Positions 14,151-18,889 of a stretch of 18,889 bases of DNA are shown piece after piece. The stretch comes from an uncultured Microbacterium sp. (lineage in GTDB: Bacteria > Actinomycetota > Actinomycetes > Actinomycetales > Microbacteriaceae): NCBI GenBank assembly GCA_947647645.1, contig CANSLE010000013.1:1-18889 (forward strand), in the 5' to 3' direction. How positions within the stretch are numbered: position 1 is the stretch's first letter; each line of letters starts with the position of its first letter. The translations under genes and the position numbers were made by a program. The notes under the pieces are model-generated. The model ran no database searches and was not told where the DNA came from. It worked only from the letters and a program-made list of their open reading frames with translations.

Positions 14151-14807
14151 TCAGGGCGCCGGCACGCGCTTGCGCGAGGTCAGCACCTGATCGACGATGC
14201 CGTACTCGAGGGCCTCGGACGCCGACAGGATCTTGTCGCGGTCGATGTCCTTGTTCACCTGCTCCTGCGTGCGGTTGGTGTGGCGGGCCATCGTCTCCTC
14301 GAGCCAGGTACGCATGCGCATGATCTCTGCGGCCTGGATCTCGATGTCCGACGCCTGGCCGTGCCCGGCCTCGCCCACCGCCGGCTGGTGCATGAGGATG
14401 CGGGCGTTGGGCAGGGCGAGGCGCTTTCCGGGGGCGCCGGCCGCCAGCAGCACCGACGCCGCCGATGCGGCCTGACCGAGCACGACCGTCTGGATCTGGG
14501 GCGACACGTACTGCATCGTGTCGTAGATCGCGGTCATGGCCGTGAACGAGCCGCCGGGCGAGTTGATGTACATGACGATGTCGCGGTCGGGGTCCTGGGA
14601 CTCGAGCACGAGCAGCTGGGCCATGACATCATCGGCCGACGCGTCGTCGACCTGCACGCCGAGGAAGATCACGCGGTCCTCGAACAGCTTGTTGTAGGGG
14701 TCCTGACGCTTGTAGCCGTAGGCCGTGCGCTCTTCGAACTGCGGCAGGATGTAACGGCTGGAGGGCATCTGGAAGCCCTGCGGGATGCCGGCGGTGGGCA
14801 TGTTCAT
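14151..14807 (-). CDS. clpP2: ATP-dependent Clp protease proteolytic subunit ClpP2
   Basis: A serine peptidase subunit that in actinobacteria assembles with ClpP1 into a mixed two-ring complex and works with ClpX or ClpC1. The protein is 218 aa. The triad is Ser115 (GQAASAAS), His140 (ILMHQP) and Asp187 (NKDIDRD). The oxyanion region is YINSPGGSFTAM at about 80-91. The long N-terminal stretch of about 30 residues before RQDPYNKLFEDRVIFLG is typical of ClpP2 and may be processed. The ATG at 14807 has AAGGA eight bases upstream; a second in-frame ATG two codons on is less well spaced. It begins 11 bases after the clpP1 stop, so both are one operon. The assignment as ClpP2 rests on the order after clpP1 and on GQAASAAS. 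Confidence 0.96.
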   Translation of the reverse strand: MNMPTAGIPQGFQMPSSRYILPQFEERTAYGYKRQDPYNKLFEDRVIFLGVQVDDASADDVMAQLLVLESQDPDRDIVMYINSPGGSFTAMTAIYDTMQYVSPQIQTVVLGQAASAASVLLAAGAPGKRLALPNARILMHQPAVGEAGHGQASDIEIQAAEIMRMRTWLEETMARHTNRTQEQVNKDIDRDKILSASEALEYGIVDQVLTSRKRVPAP

Positions 14808-14818
14808 TCTCGGATCCT

Positions 14819-15403
14819 TCAGTTCTTTGTGCCGCCGCCGCCGATGACATCGGTGGCCGATTCGCGGATGTGGTCGACGAAGCCGTAGGCGAGCGCCTCT
14901 TCGGCGGAGAACCAGCGGTCGCGGTCGCCGTCGGCGTTGACCTGCTCGACGGACTTGCCGGTCTGCGCCGCAGTGATCTCAGCGAGGCGCTTCTTCATGT
15001 CGAGGATGAGCTGCGCCTGCGTCTGGATGTCGCTGGCGGTTCCCCCGAAGCCGCCGTGCGGCTGGTGGAGCAGCACGCGGGCGTTGGGCGTGATGTAGCG
15101 CTTGCCCTTCGTGCCCGCCGTCAGCAGCAGCTGGCCCATCGACGCGGCCATGCCGATCCCGACGGTGACGATGTCGTTCGGCACGAACTGCATCGTGTCG
15201 TAGATCGCCATGCCCGCCGTGATCGAGCCGCCGGGCGAGTTGATGTAGAGGTAGATGTCCTTCTCGCTGTCTTCGGCCGCGAGGAGCAGGATCTTGGCGC
15301 AGATCTCGTTCGCGTTCTCGTCCCGCACCTCTGACCCGAGCCAGATGATGCGGTCTTTCAGCAGCCTGTCGAAGACGCTCGTCGCGAGCAGTGGTTCAGC
15401 CAT
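14819..15403 (-). CDS. clpP1: ATP-dependent Clp protease proteolytic subunit ClpP1
   Basis: The first of the two ClpP subunits, 194 aa. The triad is Ser88 (GMAASMG), His113 (VLLHQP) and Asp158 (NADGDRDRW). YINSPGGSITAGMAIYDTMQ is the oxyanion-loop region, and LKDRIIWLG the first conserved strand. The C-terminus ends in a glycine-rich GGGGTKN. In mycobacteria ClpP1 and ClpP2 are only active together; the same is likely here but is inferred. The ATG at 15403 is preceded by CAGGAG at about seven bases. The gene starts its own transcription unit: a strong palindromic terminator lies between it and tig, and a -10 box (TAGATT) stands about 35 bases before the start. Confidence 0.97.
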   Translation of the reverse strand: MAEPLLATSVFDRLLKDRIIWLGSEVRDENANEICAKILLLAAEDSEKDIYLYINSPGGSITAGMAIYDTMQFVPNDIVTVGIGMAASMGQLLLTAGTKGKRYITPNARVLLHQPHGGFGGTASDIQTQAQLILDMKKRLAEITAAQTGKSVEQVNADGDRDRWFSAEEALAYGFVDHIRESATDVIGGGGTKN

Positions 15404-15437
15404 GGATACTCCTGATTCCGGGTTTCCGTACGCATCG

Positions 15438-15443
15438 AATCTA
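15438..15443 (-). promoter_or_regulatory. Probable -10 box of the clpP1P2 operon
   Basis: TAGATT on the minus strand (15443-15438) would start transcription near 15431 and give a leader of about 28 bases with the GGAG ribosome site. The -35 is not convincing. A loose inverted pair GCGAAC/GTTC lies upstream at about 15452-15475 and could be an operator, but it does not match a consensus I can name. Confidence 0.4.
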
Positions 15444-15520
15444 TCTGCGCGCGTGAACGGGCTCGGCCGTGTTCGCCGTCGGCGGAGCGTCGTGTCGGGT
15501 GCGGCGCGGAGCGGGGACGA

Positions 15521-15554
15521 CGAAGGGTCGGATGCCGCGGCATCCGACCCTTCG
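15521..15554. terminator. Palindromic hairpin terminator after tig
   Basis: CGAAGGGTCGGATGCC at 15521-15536 is the exact complement of GGCATCCGACCCTTCG at 15539-15554, giving a 16-bp inverted repeat with a two-base centre. In practice the CCGCGG centre would form the loop. It lies 18 bases past the tig stop on the minus strand, before the clpP1 promoter. No U tract follows. Confidence 0.8.
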
Positions 15555-15572
15555 TGACAAACCGTTCCGGGA

Positions 15573-16991
15573 CTATTCGGCGTCTGCCTTCTTCGCCGGA
15601 GCCTTCTTCGCGGCAGGCTTGCGGGCGGGCGCCTTCTTGGCGGGCGCGGCGTCGGCGGCCTCGTCGGCGATCTCCTGCGCCTCGGCGACGACCTCTTCCT
15701 CGGCCGCGGCCTCGTCCTCGGCGGTGAAGCCGGGCAGGTTGACCGTCTTGCCGTTGGTGTCGACGACCGAGACCTTGCCGAGGGCGATGGCCAGTGCCTT
15801 GTTGCGGGCCACCTCGCCGACCATGGCCGGGAGCTGGTTGCCCTGCTGCAGCGCGTCGACGAACTCCTGAGGCGCCATGCCGTACTGCGCGGCCGACTGG
15901 ATGAGGTACTGGGTCAGCTCCTCCTGCGAGACCTGCACGTCGTGGGCCTCGGCGAGCTTGTCCAGGAGCATCTGCGTGCGGAACTGCTTCTCGCTGGCCT
16001 CGGTGACCTCGGCGCGGTGCGCGTCGTCCTCCAGGCGTCCCTCGCCCTCGAGGTGCGTGTGCACCTCGTCCTCGACGAGCTGCGCCGGAACGGGGATCTC
16101 CACCTTGGCGAGCAGCGCCTCGATGAGCTTGTCGCGGGCCGCGGCGCCCTGCACGTACACCGACTGCTCGGAGACGCGCTCGGCGAGGCTCTCGCGCAGC
16201 TCCGCGATCGTGTCGAACTCGCTGGCCATCTGCGCGAAGTCGTCGTCGGCCTCGGGCAGCTCACGCTCCTTGACGGCGGTGACGGTCACGGACACCTCGG
16301 CCTCCTCGCCGGCGTGGTCGCCGCCCACGAGCTTCGAGCGGAAGGTCGTGTCCTCGCCTGCCGTGAGCGACTCGATGGCCTCGTCGATGCCCTCGAGCAG
16401 CTCGCCCGAGCCGACCTCGTACGAGACGCCCTCGGCGCGGTCGATCTCCGCCCCGTCGATCGTGGCGACGAGGTTCAGCTCGACGAAGTCGCCGGTCGCG
16501 GCGGGACGGTCGACCGTGATGAGCGTGCCGAAGCGGCCGCGGAGGCGGTCGAGCTCGGCGTCGATCCCGGCGGCGTCGGTCTCGACGGCATCCACCTCGA
16601 CCGTGACGTCATCGAGAGCCGGCAGGTCGAACTCGGGGCGGACGTCCACCTCGACCTCGACCCTGAGGTCGCCCGAGAAGTCCTTGTCGCTGGGCCACTC
16701 GACGACCTCCGCCGACGGGCGTCCGACGATGCGGATCTCGTTGGCGGTGACGGCCTCGCGATAGAAGTTGTCGAGGCCCTCGCTCACGGCGTGCTCGATG
16801 ACGGCGCCGCGCCCGACACGCTGATCGATGATCGGCGCGGGCACCTTGCCCTTACGGAAACCGGGGATCTGGATGTCCTGGGCGATGTGCTCGTACGCGT
16901 GCGAGATGCTCGGCTTGAGCTCGTCCGGGGTGACCGTGATGTGCAGCTTGACCCGCGTCGGGCTGAGCTTCTCGACGGTGCTGGTGACCAT
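15573..16991 (-). CDS. tig: Trigger factor, ribosome-associated chaperone and prolyl isomerase
   Basis: Trigger factor receives nascent chains at the ribosome exit. The protein is 472 aa. The ribosome-docking signature GFRKGKVP is at residues 44-51. An FKBP-type isomerase domain follows from about residue 165 (GDFVELNLVATIDG, then YEVGSGELLEGIDEAIESL). The helical substrate-binding arms then run to about residue 430 (FDTIAELRESLAERV, LVEDEVHTHLEGEG, QYGMAPQEFVDALQQG). The end is an acidic run (TAEDEAAAEEEVVAEAQ) followed by a Lys/Ala/Pro tail (APAKKAPARKPAAKKAPAK). The tail is common in actinobacterial trigger factors and resembles histone H1 tails in composition. The ATG at 16991 is chosen over in-frame codons inside the tRNA region; AGGAG lies ten bases upstream. 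The tRNA-Pro gene lies 71 bases upstream on the same strand. Confidence 0.97.
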   Translation of the reverse strand: MVTSTVEKLSPTRVKLHITVTPDELKPSISHAYEHIAQDIQIPGFRKGKVPAPIIDQRVGRGAVIEHAVSEGLDNFYREAVTANEIRIVGRPSAEVVEWPSDKDFSGDLRVEVEVDVRPEFDLPALDDVTVEVDAVETDAAGIDAELDRLRGRFGTLITVDRPAATGDFVELNLVATIDGAEIDRAEGVSYEVGSGELLEGIDEAIESLTAGEDTTFRSKLVGGDHAGEEAEVSVTVTAVKERELPEADDDFAQMASEFDTIAELRESLAERVSEQSVYVQGAAARDKLIEALLAKVEIPVPAQLVEDEVHTHLEGEGRLEDDAHRAEVTEASEKQFRTQMLLDKLAEAHDVQVSQEELTQYLIQSAAQYGMAPQEFVDALQQGNQLPAMVGEVARNKALAIALGKVSVVDTNGKTVNLPGFTAEDEAAAEEEVVAEAQEIADEAADAAPAKKAPARKPAAKKAPAKKADAE

Positions 16992-17012
16992 GCCTGTTGT
17001 TCTCCTCGTGTC

Positions 17013-17034
17013 CGGACGCGCACATGCACGTCCG
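17013..17034 (-). other. Hairpin between tRNA-Pro and tig
   Basis: On the minus strand the segment folds as a nine-base-pair stem (one G-U pair) with an AUGU loop, between the tRNA-Pro 3' end and the tig ribosome site. It could end or process the tRNA-Pro transcript, or be a structured part of the tig leader. The sequence alone does not decide. Confidence 0.55.
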
Positions 17035-17062
17035 TGGTTTCTTAGGTCTGGGGGTCGTTCTG

Positions 17063-17136
17063 TCGGGGCGACAGGATTTGAACCTGCGGCCTCCCGCTCC
17101 CAAAGCGGGCGCTCTACCAAGCTGAGCTACGCCCCG
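17063..17136 (-). tRNA. tRNA-Pro (anticodon TGG)
   Basis: A complete cloverleaf of 74 bases. The acceptor stem is CGGGGCG/CGCCCCG, the D arm AGCTCAGCTTGGTAGAGC, and the anticodon stem CCCGC/GCGGG with loop TTTGGGA, anticodon TGG. The T arm contains GGTTCAAATCC and the discriminator base is A. CCA is not encoded (ACAG follows), so it must be added after transcription. It reads Pro codons ending in A, and probably others by wobble. Confidence 0.97.
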
Positions 17137-17187
17137 GGCGCGCACTCACCGTTGCAGGTCGCGTGCGCCGTGTAACGGCCGTTGGTC

Positions 17188-17214
17188 AGTCTAGCCGACA
17201 AGACCTTGTAGACT
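17188..17214. promoter_or_regulatory. Probable divergent tRNA promoters
   Basis: TAGACT occurs once on each strand between the two tRNA genes: at 17209-17214 on the plus strand (toward tRNA-Gly) and at 17193-17188 on the minus strand (toward tRNA-Pro). Both fit a -10 box. Convincing -35 boxes were not found. Confidence 0.45.
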
Positions 17215-17223
17215 CTTCGGGAT

Positions 17224-17239
17224 GCCGCTGCGAAGCGGC
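17224..17239 (+). other. Six-bp hairpin with GCGA loop just before tRNA-Gly
   Basis: GCCGCT and AGCGGC close a GCGA tetraloop (a GNRA-type loop), ending three bases before the first base of tRNA-Gly. If transcription starts near 17221, this hairpin is almost the whole 5' leader of the pre-tRNA, where RNase P cuts. It may be chance in GC-rich DNA. Confidence 0.6.
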
Positions 17240-17242
17240 CTC

Positions 17243-17316
17243 GGGGATGTAGCTCAATGGTAGAGCCTCAGTCTTCCAAACTGATGGTGCGGGTTCGATT
17301 CCCGTCATCCCCTCCA
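17243..17316 (+). tRNA. tRNA-Gly (anticodon TCC)
   Basis: A complete cloverleaf. The acceptor stem is GGGGATG/CATCCCC, the D arm AGCTCAATGGTAGAGC, and the anticodon stem TCAGT/ACTGA with loop CTTCCAA, anticodon TCC. The T arm is CGGGTTCGATTCCCG and the discriminator is T. The 3' CCA (17314-17316) is encoded, unlike in the neighbouring tRNA-Pro. It reads GGA and possibly GGG. Confidence 0.97.
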
Positions 17317-17405
17317 CATTTGCTGCCAGCGCCTCCGAGTTCGCGGGTGGCTTGATGCTGCCTCACGGACCCGGTGGCCGCGAGAACCCGCCCGCGAGGT
17401 GCCGC

Positions 17406-17945
17406 TCACCGCGCGTCGGATGCCGCGGCGTGCGATGCCGAGTGCGCGCGGTAGACCTGGGCGTTGCGAAGGATCCCGGCCTTCTCCTCGTCGGTCAGCT
17501 CGCGGCGCACCTTCGCGGGTACCCCGGCGACGAGAGATCCGTCGGGGATCACCGAGCCCTCCAGCACCACCGCTCCCCCGGCGATCAGGCATCCGGCCCC
17601 GATCGCGGCCCCCGAGAGCACGACGCTGCCCATCCCGATGAGGGAGCCGTCGCCGATGGTGCAGCCGTGGACGACCGCGTTGTGTCCCACCGAAACGTCC
17701 CTGCCGATCACGACCGGATGCGCGGCATCCACGTGGACGGACACGTTGTCCTGCAGGTTGCTTCCCGCTCCCAGGGTGATCGGGGCGCTGTCGCCGCGGA
17801 CGACGGCGTTGTACCAGACGCTCGCGCCCTCCTCGAGAGTGACGTCGCCGACAAGGCGTGCACCCGCGGCGACGAAAGCGGTGTCGTGCAGCCGCGGGCG
17901 TCCGGCGGGGATCGACAGGATCGAGGCGTCTTCGGCGATCGTCAT
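17406..17945 (-). CDS. Gamma-class carbonic anhydrase-like left-handed beta-helix protein
   Basis: A 179-aa protein built of hexapeptide repeats (ARLVGDVTLEEGASVWYNAVV, PITLGAGSNLQDN, VVIGRDVSVGHNAVVHG). Zinc-ligand histidines are likely His71 (SVHVD), His88 and His93 (GHNAVVHGC), the pattern of gamma carbonic anhydrases such as Cam and the YrdA/CaiE/PaaY relatives. VVRGDSAPITLG and NLQDNVSVH are family hallmarks. Whether it hydrates CO2 is uncertain: many YrdA-like proteins show little activity. The helix near the end (DEEKAGILRNAQVYRAHS) packs on the trimer in this family. The ATG at 17945 has no Shine-Dalgarno, but a TATCGT box seven bases upstream suggests a leaderless mRNA. It is divergent from dps. 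Confidence 0.92.
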   Translation of the reverse strand: MTIAEDASILSIPAGRPRLHDTAFVAAGARLVGDVTLEEGASVWYNAVVRGDSAPITLGAGSNLQDNVSVHVDAAHPVVIGRDVSVGHNAVVHGCTIGDGSLIGMGSVVLSGAAIGAGCLIAGGAVVLEGSVIPDGSLVAGVPAKVRRELTDEEKAGILRNAQVYRAHSASHAAASDAR

Positions 17946-17952
17946 GCCGCCG

Positions 17953-17958
17953 ACGATA
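17953..17958 (-). promoter_or_regulatory. Probable leaderless -10 box of the gamma carbonic anhydrase gene
   Basis: TATCGT on the minus strand is followed by seven bases (CGGCGGC) and the ATG at 17945. No ribosome-binding site is seen. The -35 region is not recognisable. Confidence 0.45.
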
Positions 17959-18007
17959 GCCGCTTTCCCATAAACACGGCCCGTCCGTAAGCCCAGCCTT
18001 CTCTTCC

Positions 18008-18036
18008 TTGCGGAATGAACGGGGCTGAGTAGCGTT
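18008..18036 (+). promoter_or_regulatory. Probable dps promoter, two possible readings
   Basis: TTGCGG (18008-18013) and TAGCGT (18030-18035) with a 16-base spacer fit a housekeeping promoter. Overlapping it, GGAAT (18012-18016) and GTT (18034-18036), 17 bases apart, resemble the SigH/SigR thiol-oxidative stress type, though the spacing is one or two bases short. A ribosome site CGGAG lies at 18064-18068, nine bases before the dps start. Confidence 0.5.
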
Positions 18037-18077
18037 GACACCAACGTGGGAGAACCCCGACGAACGGAGATCAGATC

Positions 18078-18563
18078 ATGACCAAGACGCAGAACATTTC
18101 CATGACCGCTGCCGGCCCCGAGGCGGCCGCCGGCACCGCCCAGTTCCTGACGCCCGTCGTGCTCGGCCTGCAGGCCCTCGCCGTCAACGGCAAGCAGGCG
18201 CACTGGAACGTGCGCGGTGCGAACTTCATCGCCATCCACGAACTGCTCGACCAGGTGGTGAGCAACGCCCAGGGCTTCGCCGACCTCGCCGCCGAGCGGA
18301 TCGTCGCCCTCGGCCTCCCGCTGGACGCTCGCGTCTCGACGGTCGCGGAGAAGACCGCGGCCACCGCCGTGCCCGCCGGCTTCGCGCAGTGGCAGGACGA
18401 GGTCGTCGCGATCGTCTCCGACATGGATGCCGTCATCGCCGACGTCCAGGCCGCGATCGACGGCCTCGACGAGACCGACCTCACCAGCCAGGACGTCGCC
18501 ATCGCGATCAAGGCGGGCCTCGAGAAGGACCGCTGGTTCCTCTCGGCCCACCTCGCCGCGTAA
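18078..18563 (+). CDS. dps: Dps-family ferritin-like DNA-protection protein
   Basis: A 161-aa protein that forms a twelve-subunit cage, oxidises and stores iron and protects DNA against peroxide. Ferroxidase-site residues His42, His54, Asp58, Asp69 and Glu73 have exactly the spacing known from E. coli Dps (12, 4, 11, 4). The usual sequence NGKQAHWNVRGANFIAIHEL surrounds them, and LEKDRWFLSAHL closes the last helix. The N-terminal tail before AQFLTPVVLG is short, with one Lys, so DNA binding through the tail is possible but not evident. It stands alone between divergent and convergent neighbours, with its own promoter and a strong terminator. Confidence 0.96.
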   Translation: MTKTQNISMTAAGPEAAAGTAQFLTPVVLGLQALAVNGKQAHWNVRGANFIAIHELLDQVVSNAQGFADLAAERIVALGLPLDARVSTVAEKTAATAVPAGFAQWQDEVVAIVSDMDAVIADVQAAIDGLDETDLTSQDVAIAIKAGLEKDRWFLSAHLAA

Positions 18564-18579
18564 ACGCGCCTCGACGTAC

Positions 18580-18614
18580 ACGAAAGCCCCGAGCCTGACG
18601 CCCGGGGCTTTCGT
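18580..18614. terminator. Bidirectional hairpin terminator after dps
   Basis: ACGAAAGCCCCG (18580-18591) pairs perfectly with CGGGGCTTTCGT (18603-18614) over 12 bp with an 11-base loop. It lies 16 bases after the dps stop and 17 bases from the end of the convergent amidohydrolase gene. The GAAAGC/GCTTTC at the stem base gives a short U run in either direction. Confidence 0.88.
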
Positions 18615-18631
18615 CGTGGGAAGCGGCGCTC

Positions 18632-18889
18632 TCACCCGATGTGCGTGAGTCGACCTGCGATCATCGTCGCCCGCACGACGGTCGCCCGCAGGTGCGGCTC
18701 CGACGCGGCGAGCGGGTCGCGGTCGACGATCGCGAGGTCCGCCGTGTCGCCCGGGAACTGCGCCGAGCCCGACAGCGAACCGCCCCGCGTCGACGCCGCC
18801 AGAGCGATCGCGGCATCCACCCCTTCCGCAGGCTGCCAGGCGGGTCGGCCATCCCGGGTGCGGAACACCGCGGCGGCCATCGCCGCCCA
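18632..18889 (-). CDS. Amidohydrolase-family protein (YtcJ-like), C-terminal fragment
   Basis: Only the last 85 codons are in the window. GDTADLAIVDRDPL followed by a short strand and VVRATMIAGRLTHIG is the classic C-terminal beta-sandwich end of metal-dependent amidohydrolases. The preceding AAVFRTRDGRPAWQPAEGVDAAIALAASTRGGSLSG fits the YtcJ/amidohydrolase-3 group, where a helix with an Ala-rich run precedes the gene end. The metal-binding motifs are outside the window, so substrate and activity cannot be judged. The frame is open to the right edge, and the ATG at 18880 is internal rather than the real start. Confidence 0.85.
   Translation of the reverse strand, partial: WAAMAAAVFRTRDGRPAWQPAEGVDAAIALAASTRGGSLSGSAQFPGDTADLAIVDRDPLAASEPHLRATVVRATMIAGRLTHIG

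Noticed and set aside
12705..14888. Long plus-strand frame opposite clpX and clpP2
   Set aside because: Crosses a terminator and two certain minus-strand genes; no recognisable domain.
15404..15480. ClgR operator before clpP1
   Set aside because: ClgR control of clp genes is known in actinobacteria, but I could not match the remembered consensus here.
15942..17045. Plus-strand frame opposite tig
   Set aside because: Antisense shadow; the trigger factor reading has all family motifs.
17317..17405. Possible long-range hairpin (GCGGGT and ACCCGC) after tRNA-Gly
   Set aside because: The loop is long and the stem only six bases, not separable from chance at this GC content. Otherwise nothing is seen in this gap.
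1..18889. CRISPR arrays, insertion sequences, prophage, toxin-antitoxin or other defence genes
   Set aside because: No spaced direct repeats, transposase or integrase motifs, or terminal inverted repeats with target duplications were found; nearly all coding space is accounted for by core genes.

Overview
The window is high-GC, densely packed bacterial chromosome from an actinobacterium. The best fit is Microbacteriaceae, probably Microbacterium or a close relative. The signs are two different ClpP subunits in tandem next to tig and clpX, a T-box leader of the translational actinobacterial type in front of ileS, several apparently leaderless mRNAs with a TAnnnT box 6-7 bases before the start codon, and heavy use of the word GGATGCC/GGCATCC. 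The genus is an inference. I see no phage, insertion sequence, CRISPR array, plasmid origin or defence system. This is mainly core genome.

Layout. (1) 1-4.9 kb, minus strand: an ileS-folC operon. A eukaryotic-like isoleucyl-tRNA synthetase overlaps by four bases with a folylpolyglutamate synthase that runs off the left edge. The operon is preceded by a T-box leader with an AUC (Ile) specifier. (2) 4.9-9.2 kb, plus strand: a pentapeptide-repeat protein, a GNAT acetyltransferase, an archaeal-type valyl-tRNA synthetase and a small uncharacterised protein starting one base after valS. (3) 9.2-12.2 kb: a RibD/DHFR-like reductase (minus), a broken ArsR-type regulator upstream of it, and an M3 metallopeptidase (plus). 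(4) 12.2-17.1 kb, minus strand: a protein-quality-control cluster read as tRNA-Pro, tig, clpP1, clpP2, clpX and a small membrane-anchored protein. Perfect hairpins divide it into at least three transcription units. (5) 17.2-18.9 kb: tRNA-Gly (plus), gamma-class carbonic anhydrase (minus), dps (plus) and the C-terminal end of a YtcJ-like amidohydrolase (minus).

How the genes work together. The left half concerns tRNA charging, with ileS sensing uncharged tRNA-Ile through its leader. The right half concerns folding and proteolysis: trigger factor at the ribosome, a mixed ClpP1P2 peptidase and its ClpX unfoldase. Dps adds iron and oxidative-stress protection.

No new multi-gene system is evident. 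The observations most worth a second look are the interleaved divergent promoters around the ileS T-box, the strand-symmetric excess of GGATGC/GCATCC, the regulator pseudogene wedged between two live genes, and a hairpin with a GNRA-type loop just in front of tRNA-Gly. All coordinates and motifs were read by eye, and no database search was run.
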